Assembly: GCA_937902865.1 (NCBI GenBank)
Contig: CALFNJ010000596.1
Coordinates: 1-6,678 of the forward strand
Direction of reading: 5' to 3'
Origin: an uncultured Opitutaceae bacterium
GTDB taxonomy: Bacteria > Verrucomicrobiota > Verrucomicrobiia > Opitutales > Opitutaceae
DNA: 6,678 nt
Shown here piece after piece: positions 1-6,202 of the stretch. The number at the start of each line of letters is the position of its first letter. Positions within the stretch are counted from its first letter, which is position 1. Below the pieces are notes generated by a model that was given only the letters and a program-made list of their open reading frames with translations, searched no databases and was not told the DNA's origin. Position numbers and translations under genes: made by a program.

Positions 1-373
1 AACTGGAGCTGGACGTATCGCTCACCACCGTGCCGAACGAGCCGATGGGCACGCGATACATCATCACGGCGTAGCGCACCGGCGTGGTGGTGGAGGGATC
101 GCTAAACGAGGGGCGAATGGTGAGGGAGCCCTGCTTCTGGCTGACCGCGATGGCCATCTGCGCGTTGAGATGCTCCTGAACCAGCCGCGTATTCGTGATC
201 GCGTCATCGATCTGCCGGTTCTTGCCGAACAGCCGCAGGGAGACCACGAGGACGGATGCCACCGCCGCCAGCACGAGGCCGGCCACCGCGGCGGCCGTCA
301 TGATCTCGACGAGCGTGAAGCCGCGCGCCTTGCCGGAGCGACGCTGGGCGGAAGCAGGGGGAGGCGTTTTCAT
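1..373 (-). CDS. Type IV pilin-like / pseudopilin protein, 3' end beyond the window
   Basis: This is a prepilin-type protein of which the first 124 residues are visible; the reading frame stays open to the left edge. A basic leader (residues 1-18, ending KARG) is followed by FTLVEIMTAAAV, the class III prepilin signal. Cleavage by prepilin peptidase is expected between G18 and F19, and E23 is the conserved Glu at mature position 5. A hydrophobic helix runs to about residue 46 (VLVV). Such proteins sit in the inner membrane and join a type IV pilus or type II secretion pseudopilus, usually as minor subunits. The rest of the visible part resembles no subtype I can name. The ATG (371-373) overlaps the TGA of the upstream pilin gene as ATGA, and no Shine-Dalgarno sequence precedes it, so translation is probably coupled. 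The prepilin call is firm; the specific role (PilV/PilW or GspI/GspJ-like) is unresolved. Confidence 0.85.
   Translation of the reverse strand, partial: MKTPPPASAQRRSGKARGFTLVEIMTAAAVAGLVLAAVASVLVVSLRLFGKNRQIDDAITNTRLVQEHLNAQMAIAVSQKQGSLTIRPSFSDPSTTTPVRYAVMMYRVPIGSFGTVVSDTSSSS
293..322 (-). repeat. Copy 1 of a 30-bp prepilin-signal repeat
   Basis: This segment encodes the G/FTLVE-MTA prepilin signal of the second pilin gene. It matches 856-885 in the same orientation at 28 of 30 bases; the only differences are the two bases at 304-305. Shared protein function explains part of the match, but the agreement at synonymous positions suggests duplication of the pilin gene or gene conversion. Confidence 0.8.
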
Positions 374-981
374 GGGACGGCCCGAAGCACCGTGAGCGAT
401 TCCGAGTAGCTCTTGTTGTTGAGGACGAATTTGACCGTGAAAACACCCTTCAGCATGTAGCCCGACGCCTGGATGATCTGGCTGGAGGAATCGGCCCCGG
501 TCGAGGCGTTGACGTAGATCACGTTGCGGGAAATCGTGGCGGCCACCGGGTGCGCCCCCTGACCGAGCGTGATGGCGAGATTCGGAGCGGGCGACAAAGG
601 CGTATCAAAGACGTTGGCGTCGCTCAGCGAGCCCCAGGAAAGGCCGCGGCCGGTTTCGCCGTCCGGGAGAAACAGCCAGCGGGTGTAGCTGGCGCCGCTC
701 GCCACTTTCGTGGTGGTCTGCAGGCGTTCGAATTGATCGGCGTAGGTCCGGATCACCGCCCGGGCTTCGTCCCGGCAGCGGGAAAGAGCCGCGATCTGGT
801 ATGAACGCACCAGCATCAGGTACACGCCGAGGATCACGAACCAGAAAATCGTGCTGGCCGTCATGACTTCGACGAGCGTGAAGCCCCGCCGGCCGGCTGG
901 CCGGCCTCGCGACGACGAGGAAAAAGCCCGCGCCGGGATGGCGGAATTTTTCCTGGAAAATCGTTCGTGGGAAGAGGGCAT
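370..981 (-). CDS. Type IV pilin-like / pseudopilin protein, complete (203 aa)
   Basis: This is a complete prepilin-type protein. A long Arg/Ser-rich leader (residues 1-33, ending AGRRG) precedes FTLVEVMTASTIFW, giving a prepilin peptidase site at G33/F34 and Glu at mature position 5 (E38). A hydrophobic segment to about residue 58 forms the N-terminal helix that anchors the protein in the inner membrane and packs in the filament core. The mature form would be 170 aa. The C-terminal part is rich in short beta-like segments (for example GYMLKGVFTVKFVL, 174-187) and ends LTVLRAVP. I see no disulfide-bonded loop: the mature part has one Cys, C69. Size and layout suit a minor pilin or pseudopilin (PilW/GspJ-like), but I cannot assign a subtype. 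The ATG at 979-981 is the only usual start before the signal; it lacks a Shine-Dalgarno sequence and sits at the foot of a stem-loop. The stop overlaps the next pilin's start as ATGA. Confidence 0.88.
   Translation of the reverse strand: MPSSHERFSRKNSAIPARAFSSSSRGRPAGRRGFTLVEVMTASTIFWFVILGVYLMLVRSYQIAALSRCRDEARAVIRTYADQFERLQTTTKVASGASYTRWLFLPDGETGRGLSWGSLSDANVFDTPLSPAPNLAITLGQGAHPVAATISRNVIYVNASTGADSSSQIIQASGYMLKGVFTVKFVLNNKSYSESLTVLRAVP
856..885 (-). repeat. Copy 2 of the 30-bp prepilin-signal repeat
   Basis: This is the partner of 293-322, lying 563 bases away in the same orientation and encoding the signal of the first pilin gene. Identity falls off on both sides, so the repeat is confined to the cleavage site and the start of the hydrophobic helix. 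Confidence 0.8.
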
Positions 982-1003
982 GCGCAGTCTGGACGTCTGC
1001 GCA
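981..1003 (-). promoter_or_regulatory. Stem-loop touching the start codon of the first pilin gene
   Basis: There is a perfect 7-bp inverted repeat, TGCGCAG (981-987) and CTGCGCA (997-1003), with a 9-base loop. On the minus-strand transcript the 3' arm ends on the A of the pilin ATG, so a folded hairpin would cover the ribosome-entry region. The symmetry is plain in the sequence. That it regulates translation, or is a protein operator, is inference. It is not a terminator for the minus strand because the T-run lies before the stem, not after it. Confidence 0.4.
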
Positions 1004-1038
1004 AAAAAGCTGGGGAACGTGCAACTGGGATGCGACTG

Positions 1039-1065
1039 TAAAATAGGCCCGGCTCGACTAGGGCC
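1039..1065 (-). terminator. Weak terminator-like hairpin after the response regulator gene
   Basis: On the minus strand, GGCCC (1061-1065) can pair with GGGCC (1046-1050) around a 10-base loop that contains the regulator's TAG stop. The sequence TATTTTA follows at once. The 5-bp stem is short and the T-run has only four consecutive Ts, so this would be a leaky terminator at best. If real, it would partly separate the two-component operon from the pilin genes. Confidence 0.3.
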
Positions 1066-1732
1066 GTTCGCCTCTATTGAGGTCGGCCGGACGCTCCTGC
1101 GCGTAAAGCGCGGCGGCCTGCGAACGGCGATTGATGCCGAGCTTTTCGAAGACCGTGCTGAGATAGTTTTTCACCGTCTTTTCCGTCAGGCCCATGGAGG
1201 ATGCGGCTTCCTTGTTCGTGCAGCCTTGGGCGATGAGGGCCAGGACTCGGCTCTCCTGCGGCGAGAGCGTGGCGAGCAGGTCGCGCGTGGTGGTGGACTT
1301 GACGAGGCGCATCACCCGCGCGGTGGCGGCCGGATCGAGGATCGATTGGCCCGCGGCGACGTCGAAGATGGCCTGCACCAGTTCGCGGCCGTTGATTTCC
1401 TTCAGGAGGTAGCCCTGCACGCCGGCACGGATGGCCTCCGCGACGAGGGTGTCGTCGACGACCGAGGTGAGGATCAGCACGCGCATGTCGGGCTGCCGCG
1501 CCAGAATCTGCCGGCAGGCGTCGAAGCCGGTGCCGTCGGGCAGGCGGATGTCCATCAACACCACGTCCGGCCGCAGCTTGGCGCAGGTGTCGACGGCGGT
1601 CGCGACGTTTCCCGCCTCGCCGATGATTTCGATCCCGGTCTGTCCGCCGAGCAGCGAACGCAGGCCCATGCGCACGACCTCGCTGTCGTCGACCAGCAGC
1701 ACCCGGACGCGTTTTTTCTCGGCGGCGCTCAT
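1058..1732 (-). CDS. NarL/FixJ-family response regulator (REC + LuxR-type HTH), 224 aa
   Basis: This is a DNA-binding response regulator, probably the partner of the adjacent kinase. The receiver domain spans about residues 9-125, with acidic pocket D15/D16, phospho-acceptor D61 in VVLMDIRLPDG, T89 and K111 (YLLKE), so all the key residues are present. A linker leads to a LuxR/GerE helix-turn-helix at about 154-212: LSPQESRVLALIAQG, then TNKEAASSMGL, then recognition helix TEKTVKNYLSTVFEKLG. The HTH resembles the DevR/DosR and LiaR type (EKTVKNY...RRxQAA). In this family, phosphorylation of the Asp typically promotes dimerisation and promoter binding. The full length is typical of the family. 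I chose the ATG at 1730-1732 because it gives the canonical receiver N-terminus and overlaps the kinase's TGA as ATGA; the same frame stays open far upstream, but that part is antisense-like shadow. No Shine-Dalgarno is visible. Its targets are unknown; the pilin genes and its own divergent promoter are candidates. Confidence 0.95.
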   Translation of the reverse strand: MSAAEKKRVRVLLVDDSEVVRMGLRSLLGGQTGIEIIGEAGNVATAVDTCAKLRPDVVLMDIRLPDGTGFDACRQILARQPDMRVLILTSVVDDTLVAEAIRAGVQGYLLKEINGRELVQAIFDVAAGQSILDPAATARVMRLVKSTTTRDLLATLSPQESRVLALIAQGCTNKEAASSMGLTEKTVKNYLSTVFEKLGINRRSQAAALYAQERPADLNRGERP

Positions 1733-2964
1733 GCGGGAAGGGCAGTGACCGGGAGCGTGACCACCACCCGCGTGCCGTTGCCCGGCCGGCTGTCGACCCG
1801 CACGTTCGCGCCGAGCCGGTGCGCGCGGGCGCGCATATTGGCGAGACCGTGTCCGCCGGCGTTGCTCGTGGCCGGGTCGAAGCCGCGGCCGTTGTCCTGC
1901 ACGAGCAGGCCGACCTCTCCGTCGCTGTGCTGCACGCGGACGGTCACCGCCGTGGCGCCGCCGTGACGGAGGCTGTTGCTGATTGCCTCCCGGGTGATCT
2001 GGAGGGCGTCGATGCTTTGTTCCTGGGAAAGCCGCGCGGTGGCCTCGTGGTCGATGCGCAGATCGAAGTTCACGGCGCGGTCGGCGCGCAGCTCGGCGAC
2101 CAGTGCATCCAGTGCCTGGGCGAAGCCGATGCGGCGAAGGTTCTCCGGACCGAGCCCGGTGATGTAGGCGCGCACGTCGCGGATCGTGCCATTCAACCCT
2201 TCCCGGCATTTTTCCAGCCGGCGGTCGGCTTCGGCGGGATCGGACGCGAGCAATGTCCGCACCGACTCGAGCGTGAGTCCGACGGCATAGAGCGACTGGA
2301 TGATGCCGTCGTGCAGATCGTGGCCGAGGCGGATCTTGCCCTCGAGCGATTGGGCAAGGAGACGCTGGCGCAATTGGGCATCCTCCTCCGCGCGTCGGCG
2401 CACGTCGCGCTCGCGGTCGAGCTCCTCCTCCTGCGCGGCCGACGTTTTGGCCAGCTGGGTGAGGCCGCTCATCTCCACCTGGGCCGCGGCCCAGGGAGAG
2501 CGAGAGACGGAATCCGGGCGGCGCCAGGTGAAGGCGACGAGCACGAACCACAGGCCGAGCAGCCCGGCGGCGAGCAGCGCGAGGCCGGCCGCCGTGCGCT
2601 GGTAGAGCAACGTCAGGCGGATGAACGCCGGCGCGGCGAAGGTCACGTGCACGTCGCTGGTCGCGGTTTTTTCATCAAAATAGAAGGGTGAGTCCGGGGC
2701 GGCGCCGCCCACGGCCTCCCCGCGATCTCCCACCGTGGCGCCGATCATCGCTCCGATGTGGCTGCGATCGGCCGGAGTCCATTGCCCCGGCGGACGGGGA
2801 AAGGTCTCGAGCACCGCTCGGAGCTGCACCCGCTTGGCCTCGACCGCGTCGGCCCGCAGGCGCTGGGTCTCGTGGTGCAGCCAGCCTTGCGCGGCGAGCG
2901 CGGCGCCGAGGAAGACGAACAGCAGCAGCGCGGAATAGCCGACGAGGCGGGTGAAGGAAGTCAT
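1729..2964 (-). CDS. NarX/LiaS-type membrane sensor histidine kinase (HisKA_3), 411 aa
   Basis: This is an inner-membrane sensor kinase. TM1 is at about residues 9-26 and TM2 at about 125-146, leaving an external region of roughly 95 residues (29-124) that matches no sensor domain I recognise. After TM2 comes a charged coiled-coil-like stretch (about 176-210, EEELDRERDVRRRAEED). There is no evident HAMP, PAS or GAF domain. The HisKA_3 dimerisation domain carries the LHDG motif (GHDLHDG, 214-220), with H218 the expected phospho-acceptor. The HATPase domain shows the N box (REAISNSLRHG, N330), DNGRGFD (357-363), GHGLANMRAR (371-380) and GNGTRVVVTLP near the end, so it should be active. The ATG at 2962-2964 fits, giving a short basic N-terminus before TM1. 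It is translationally coupled to the response regulator and transcribed divergently from metG. The kinase call is secure; the stimulus is unknown. Confidence 0.95.
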   Translation of the reverse strand: MTSFTRLVGYSALLLFVFLGAALAAQGWLHHETQRLRADAVEAKRVQLRAVLETFPRPPGQWTPADRSHIGAMIGATVGDRGEAVGGAAPDSPFYFDEKTATSDVHVTFAAPAFIRLTLLYQRTAAGLALLAAGLLGLWFVLVAFTWRRPDSVSRSPWAAAQVEMSGLTQLAKTSAAQEEELDRERDVRRRAEEDAQLRQRLLAQSLEGKIRLGHDLHDGIIQSLYAVGLTLESVRTLLASDPAEADRRLEKCREGLNGTIRDVRAYITGLGPENLRRIGFAQALDALVAELRADRAVNFDLRIDHEATARLSQEQSIDALQITREAISNSLRHGGATAVTVRVQHSDGEVGLLVQDNGRGFDPATSNAGGHGLANMRARAHRLGANVRVDSRPGNGTRVVVTLPVTALPA

Positions 2965-3073
2965 GCGCGATGCGCGGGGAAACGAAAGACCGGCGCACGC
3001 TGCGGCAGCGCGGGGCGTGCGTCAAAACTTTCGACATTTGCGCCGGGCCGGCTTTGTTTGGCCGGCTCCTGTC
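2965..3073. promoter_or_regulatory. Divergent intergenic region (kinase / metG) with three dyads
   Basis: These 109 bases must hold the promoters for the kinase operon (leftward) and metG (rightward). Three symmetries are visible. CGCACGC (2994-3000) pairs with GCGTGCG (3015-3021). Nested partly inside is GCTGC-G-GCAGC (2999-3009). An 8-bp arm pair occupies 3045-3068. For metG, TCGACA (3031-3036) matches five of six bases of a -35 consensus, but the element 16 bp later, TTTGTT, is poor. For the kinase, TTGACG on the minus strand (3025-3020) has no matching -10. There is also a tandem 7-base repeat (ATGCGCG, 2963-2969 and 2970-2976) over the kinase start. Neither start has a Shine-Dalgarno sequence. 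The promoter role follows from gene layout; the operator role of the dyads is inference. Confidence 0.5.
3045..3068 (+). repeat. Inverted repeat just upstream of metG
   Basis: GCCGGC (3047-3052) and GCCGGC (3061-3066) flank an 8-base T-rich loop. One G-U and one G-C pair extend the stem to 8 bp in RNA. It ends six bases before the metG ATG. Because GCCGGC is itself palindromic, the two copies are also direct repeats. No T-run follows, so it is not a terminator. It could be a translational control hairpin or a tandem protein site. Confidence 0.4.
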
Positions 3074-4624
3074 ATGAAGCAGTACTATCTCACCACCGCG
3101 ATCGACTACGTGAACGGTTCGCCGCACCTGGGCCATGCCTATGAAAAGGTGCTGACGGACGTCATTGCCCGGTTCCGGCGGCAGATGGGGGACAAGGTCC
3201 ATTTTCTCACTGGCACGGACGAGCACGGCCAGAAGGTGCAGGCCAGCGCCCGCAAGCGCGGCATCACGCCGCAGCAGCTGGCCGACGAAGTCAGCGCGGA
3301 GTTCCAGTCGCTCCTGCCGAAGCTGAACATCAGCAACGACGACTTCATCCGCACCACCGAGCCGCGGCACAAGGCGGTCGTCCGCGAGATCCTCCAGCAG
3401 CTCTACGACAAGGGGGAGATCTACCTCGCGGAATACAAAGGCTTCTATTCCACGCGCCAGGAGCAGTTCCTCCAGGAAAAGGACCGCAATCCCGACGGCT
3501 CATGGCCGGAGCTCTTCGGCGAGGTGACGGAGATCACGGAGTCCAACTACTTCTTCAAGCTGCGCCAGTACCAGGACTGGCTCGTCGATTTTCTGACGAA
3601 GAACCCCGATTGGATCTTCCCGCGCTTTCGGCAGACGCAGGTGCTCGAGTTCCTGAAGGAGCCGTTGAACGACCTCTGCATCTCGCGTCCGCGCGAGCGC
3701 CTGGAGTGGGGGATTCCGCTGCCGTTCGACGAGAAGTTCGTCACGTACGTGTGGTTCGACGCGCTGGTGAATTATTACTCCGCCGTGCGCCAGCAGCCGG
3801 ACGTCTGGCGCGAGGCGCATCACGTGATCGGCAAGGACATCCTTGTGCCGCCGCATGCGGTGTACTGGCCGATCATGCTGCAGGCCGCGGGCCTCGCCCT
3901 GCCGCGCCAGCTGATTGTCCACGGCTGGTGGATGCAGCGTGGCGCGAAGATGTCCAAGAGCACCGGCAACGCGCTCAACCCGCTCGATCTCGTCGCCGAG
4001 TTCGGCGCGGATGCGTTCCGCTATTTCCTCATCCGCGAGATGAACGTCGGCCAGGACAGCGACTTCACCCGCGAGCAGTTCCTCGTCCGCTACAACAGCG
4101 AACTCGCGAACAACCTCGGCAACCTGGTCAACCGCACGCTGAACATGACGACCCGCTTCGCCGGCGGCATGGTGCCGGCGGCCGGCCCGGACCAGGACCT
4201 CGAGCGCTCTCTCCGCGCGCTCTGGGACAAGACTCGCGACGAATTCATCCCGTTGTGCGAAGGCTTCCAGTTCCACACCGCGCTTGAGCGGGCGATGGTC
4301 TTCCTCACGGAGACCAACGCCTACATCGAGAAGCGCGCCCCGTGGAAGCTCGGCAAGTCCCCCGCCGCGGCGGACCAGGAACTTTTGCGCACCGCGCTGG
4401 CCACGATGGCCGAGGCGCTGCGGCTCGCGGTGGCTCTGATCCAGCACGTGACGCCCGCGACCACGCCGAAGATCAACGCCGTGCTTGGCTACACGCCGGG
4501 AACGGTCTGGCGCGACGAACTCAACTGGGGCGCGAAGCTGACCGGCGCGAAAGTCGCGGAGGCGCTGGTGCTGTTCCCGCGCCCGGCTCCTCCGGCGGCG
4601 GCCGCGACGCCGGCGAAGAAATAA
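3074..4624 (+). CDS. metG: Methionyl-tRNA synthetase, short zinc-less form, 516 aa
   Basis: This cytoplasmic class I synthetase joins methionine to tRNA-Met using ATP. The Rossmann catalytic core carries the HIGH-box variant HLGH (residues 18-21), GTDEHGQK (47-54), YVWFDALVNYYSA (225-237), GKDI (253-256) and the KMSKS loop (292-296). The connective peptide (about 118-165, EYKGFYSTRQEQF...SNYFFKL) has none of the usual CxxC zinc knuckles: the Cys positions read Ser-Thr-Arg-Gln. An alpha-helical anticodon-binding domain (about 335-500) follows, ending in a low-complexity Pro/Ala tail (PAPPAAAATPAKK). There is no C-terminal Trbp111-like domain. The length matches the short, zinc-free forms known from several bacteria. 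I chose the ATG at 3074 because MKQYYLTTAIDYVNG is the canonical N-terminus; an upstream in-frame ATG at 2951 would add non-homologous residues overlapping the divergent gene. An extra residue seems present in GKDILVPPHAVYW, next to the methionine pocket. Confidence 0.97.
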   Translation: MKQYYLTTAIDYVNGSPHLGHAYEKVLTDVIARFRRQMGDKVHFLTGTDEHGQKVQASARKRGITPQQLADEVSAEFQSLLPKLNISNDDFIRTTEPRHKAVVREILQQLYDKGEIYLAEYKGFYSTRQEQFLQEKDRNPDGSWPELFGEVTEITESNYFFKLRQYQDWLVDFLTKNPDWIFPRFRQTQVLEFLKEPLNDLCISRPRERLEWGIPLPFDEKFVTYVWFDALVNYYSAVRQQPDVWREAHHVIGKDILVPPHAVYWPIMLQAAGLALPRQLIVHGWWMQRGAKMSKSTGNALNPLDLVAEFGADAFRYFLIREMNVGQDSDFTREQFLVRYNSELANNLGNLVNRTLNMTTRFAGGMVPAAGPDQDLERSLRALWDKTRDEFIPLCEGFQFHTALERAMVFLTETNAYIEKRAPWKLGKSPAAADQELLRTALATMAEALRLAVALIQHVTPATTPKINAVLGYTPGTVWRDELNWGAKLTGAKVAEALVLFPRPAPPAAAATPAKK

Positions 4625-4702
4625 ACGGACGCGCCAAGCCCGACGCCGGATGCCGGACGCCCGATTCCAACGCAGCCGTCTGGCCCGGATTTTTGGAACG
4701 AT
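4625..4702 (+). other. metG-menF spacer with a poor terminator-like hairpin
   Basis: This 78-base gap separates two genes on the same strand. GCCGGACG (4652-4659) can pair with CGTCTGGC (4677-4684), including one G-U, around a 17-base loop. TTTTT (4690-4694) follows after five unpaired bases. The long loop and displaced T-run make it a doubtful terminator, and it ends only about eight bases before the next ATG. I see no clear promoter, so metG and menF may be co-transcribed. Confidence 0.3.
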
Positions 4703-6178
4703 ATGAGCGATCCGAATTCCGGTTCCTCGTCGGCGGTGAAGTCGGCGCCAGCTATGACCATTGTGCCGCTCGACCTCGCGGCCAACGCCTCGCTGGAGGG
4801 CCTGCAGGCATTTCTCACCCGCTGCCGGGAGGCGGCGCGGCAGTCGGGTCGGGCGCGGCTGGTGAGCATTTCGGTTGAGGTCGACGCGCTTGATCCGCTG
4901 GCGGTGCTCGAATCGATTTTCGAGCCGGGTGAGCCGCACTGTTATGCCGAACGGCCTGATCTGGAGACCGCGATCTCGGGCGCGGAGGTTGCGTGCGAGT
5001 TCGAGGCGAGCGGTCCGGAGCGCTTCGCGGCGGTGCAGCACTGGATCGACGACACGATCGCCGGCACCCTCGCGGTGGGCGACGTGACGGCGCCGTTCGG
5101 CGGACCGCATTTCTTCGCGCGCTTTGCCTTCGGCGATGAGACCGAGGCGGGCGCGCCGTTTCCGGCCGCGCATGTCTTCGTGCCGCGCTGGCAGGTGGCG
5201 AGGGCCGGAGCCGTGACGACGGCGGTGGCCAATTTTCTGATCACGCCGGACGCGCCGCTCGCGCCGCTGGCCGAGCGGGTGTGGAAGGCGCACCAGAAGT
5301 TTCGCGGCTTCAACTACGACGAGCCGCGCACCGCGCTCCCGAGCGGAACGGAGACGCTGGCGATTCGCCGCAGCGGCGAGGCCGGCGACTACCGCGCGGC
5401 GGTGGCGCGGGCGCTGGAGTGCATCGGGCGCGGCGAATTCAGCAAGATCGTGCTGGCGCGGGCGCGGGACCTGGTGGCGGACCGGCCGCTCCATCCGCTG
5501 CGGCTGCTGAACGGCCTGCGGCAGCGCTTTCCCAGCTGTTATGCGTTCTCGTTCGCGAACGGACGCGGCCAGAGCTTCATCGGGGCGAGCCCCGAACGGC
5601 TCGTGCGCGTGAGCCAGGGCGTGCTCGAGACGGAGGCGCTGGCCGGATCGATCCGCCGCGGCGCTGGCGCCAGCGAGGACGCCGCGCTCGCGGCCGCGCT
5701 GCAGCGCAGCGACAAGGATCTGCGCGAGCAGCGGCTGGTGATCGATGCGATCACCGGCAGGCTGGAACAACTCGGATTGAAACCGGAGTTTCCCTCTACG
5801 CCCGGCATCCGTCGGCTCGCCAACGTGCAGCATCTGCACACGCCGATCCGCGCGGTGCTGCCGGAGTCGGTGCGGCTGCTCGACGCCCTGGCGGCCCTGC
5901 ATCCGACTCCGGCCGTCGGTGGAACTCCCCGGGCGGCGGCGCTCGCGCGGATTCCCGAGCTCGAAGGTTTTTCCCGCGGTCTCTACGCCGGGGCGCTGGG
6001 CTGGCTCAACGCGCGCGGCGGCGGGGAATTTTTCGTCGGACTCCGCTCGGCGCTGATCGACGGCAGCCGCGCGCGGCTCTACGCCGGCGCCGGCATCGTG
6101 GCCGGCTCCTCGCCGGAGAACGAGTTTGCGGAGACCGAACTGAAGTTTAAAGCCATCCAGGACGCCCTGCTCAGTTAG
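4703..6178 (+). CDS. menF: Isochorismate synthase (MenF/EntC family), 491 aa
   Basis: This cytoplasmic, magnesium-dependent enzyme converts chorismate to isochorismate, the first committed step towards menaquinone, or towards catechol siderophores in EntC/DhbC enzymes. The chorismate-binding domain covers about residues 225-490. It shows GRGEFSKIVLAR (K248, expected general base), SFIGASPERLV (E298, expected general acid, exactly 50 residues on as in E. coli MenF K190/E240), ETEALAGSIRRG (309-320), SDKDLREQRLVIDAI (336-350), LHPTPAVGGTPR (399-410), and AGAGIVAGSSPENEFAETELKF (460-481), with acidic metal ligands in the last. The N-terminal 220 residues are the variable ICS region, making the protein somewhat longer than E. 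coli MenF (431 aa). I chose the ATG at 4703, which has a weak GGA eleven bases upstream; Met18 (4754) is a real alternative. Absence of siderophore genes nearby favours a menaquinone role, but no other men gene is in view. Anthranilate or salicylate synthase is less likely given the PTPAVGG motif. Confidence 0.88.
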   Translation: MSDPNSGSSSAVKSAPAMTIVPLDLAANASLEGLQAFLTRCREAARQSGRARLVSISVEVDALDPLAVLESIFEPGEPHCYAERPDLETAISGAEVACEFEASGPERFAAVQHWIDDTIAGTLAVGDVTAPFGGPHFFARFAFGDETEAGAPFPAAHVFVPRWQVARAGAVTTAVANFLITPDAPLAPLAERVWKAHQKFRGFNYDEPRTALPSGTETLAIRRSGEAGDYRAAVARALECIGRGEFSKIVLARARDLVADRPLHPLRLLNGLRQRFPSCYAFSFANGRGQSFIGASPERLVRVSQGVLETEALAGSIRRGAGASEDAALAAALQRSDKDLREQRLVIDAITGRLEQLGLKPEFPSTPGIRRLANVQHLHTPIRAVLPESVRLLDALAALHPTPAVGGTPRAAALARIPELEGFSRGLYAGALGWLNARGGGEFFVGLRSALIDGSRARLYAGAGIVAGSSPENEFAETELKFKAIQDALLS

Positions 6179-6202
6179 GCCACGACTTTCACCCCCGCCG
6201 CC

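Noticed and set aside
851..1966. A 371-codon plus-strand frame opposite the regulator and the first pilin gene
   Set aside because: It crosses three minus-strand genes with clear motifs, and its translation has no recognisable domain and a biased Gly/Ala/Arg/His composition.
1733..2551. N-terminal extension of the response regulator frame to 497 residues
   Set aside because: The added part is low-complexity Arg/Pro-rich sequence lying over the kinase gene in another frame. The receiver domain starts normally at the ATG at 1732.
1819..2691. A 290-codon plus-strand frame opposite the histidine kinase
   Set aside because: The minus-strand kinase has all its catalytic boxes across this stretch; the opposite frame is a compositional shadow.
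3031..3058. Sigma-70 type promoter TCGACA-16-TTTGTT for metG
   Set aside because: The -35 is good but the -10 matches only three of six bases, and the start would leave a leader of roughly ten bases. It is not strong enough to call alone.
2951..3073. In-frame upstream ATG (2951) for metG
   Set aside because: It would add 41 residues unlike any MetRS and overlap the divergent kinase start; MKQYYLTTAI at 3074 is the canonical N-terminus.
4652..4694. Rho-independent terminator between metG and menF
   Set aside because: The hairpin has a 17-base loop, a G-U pair and a T-run displaced by five bases. It is recorded only as part of the spacer.
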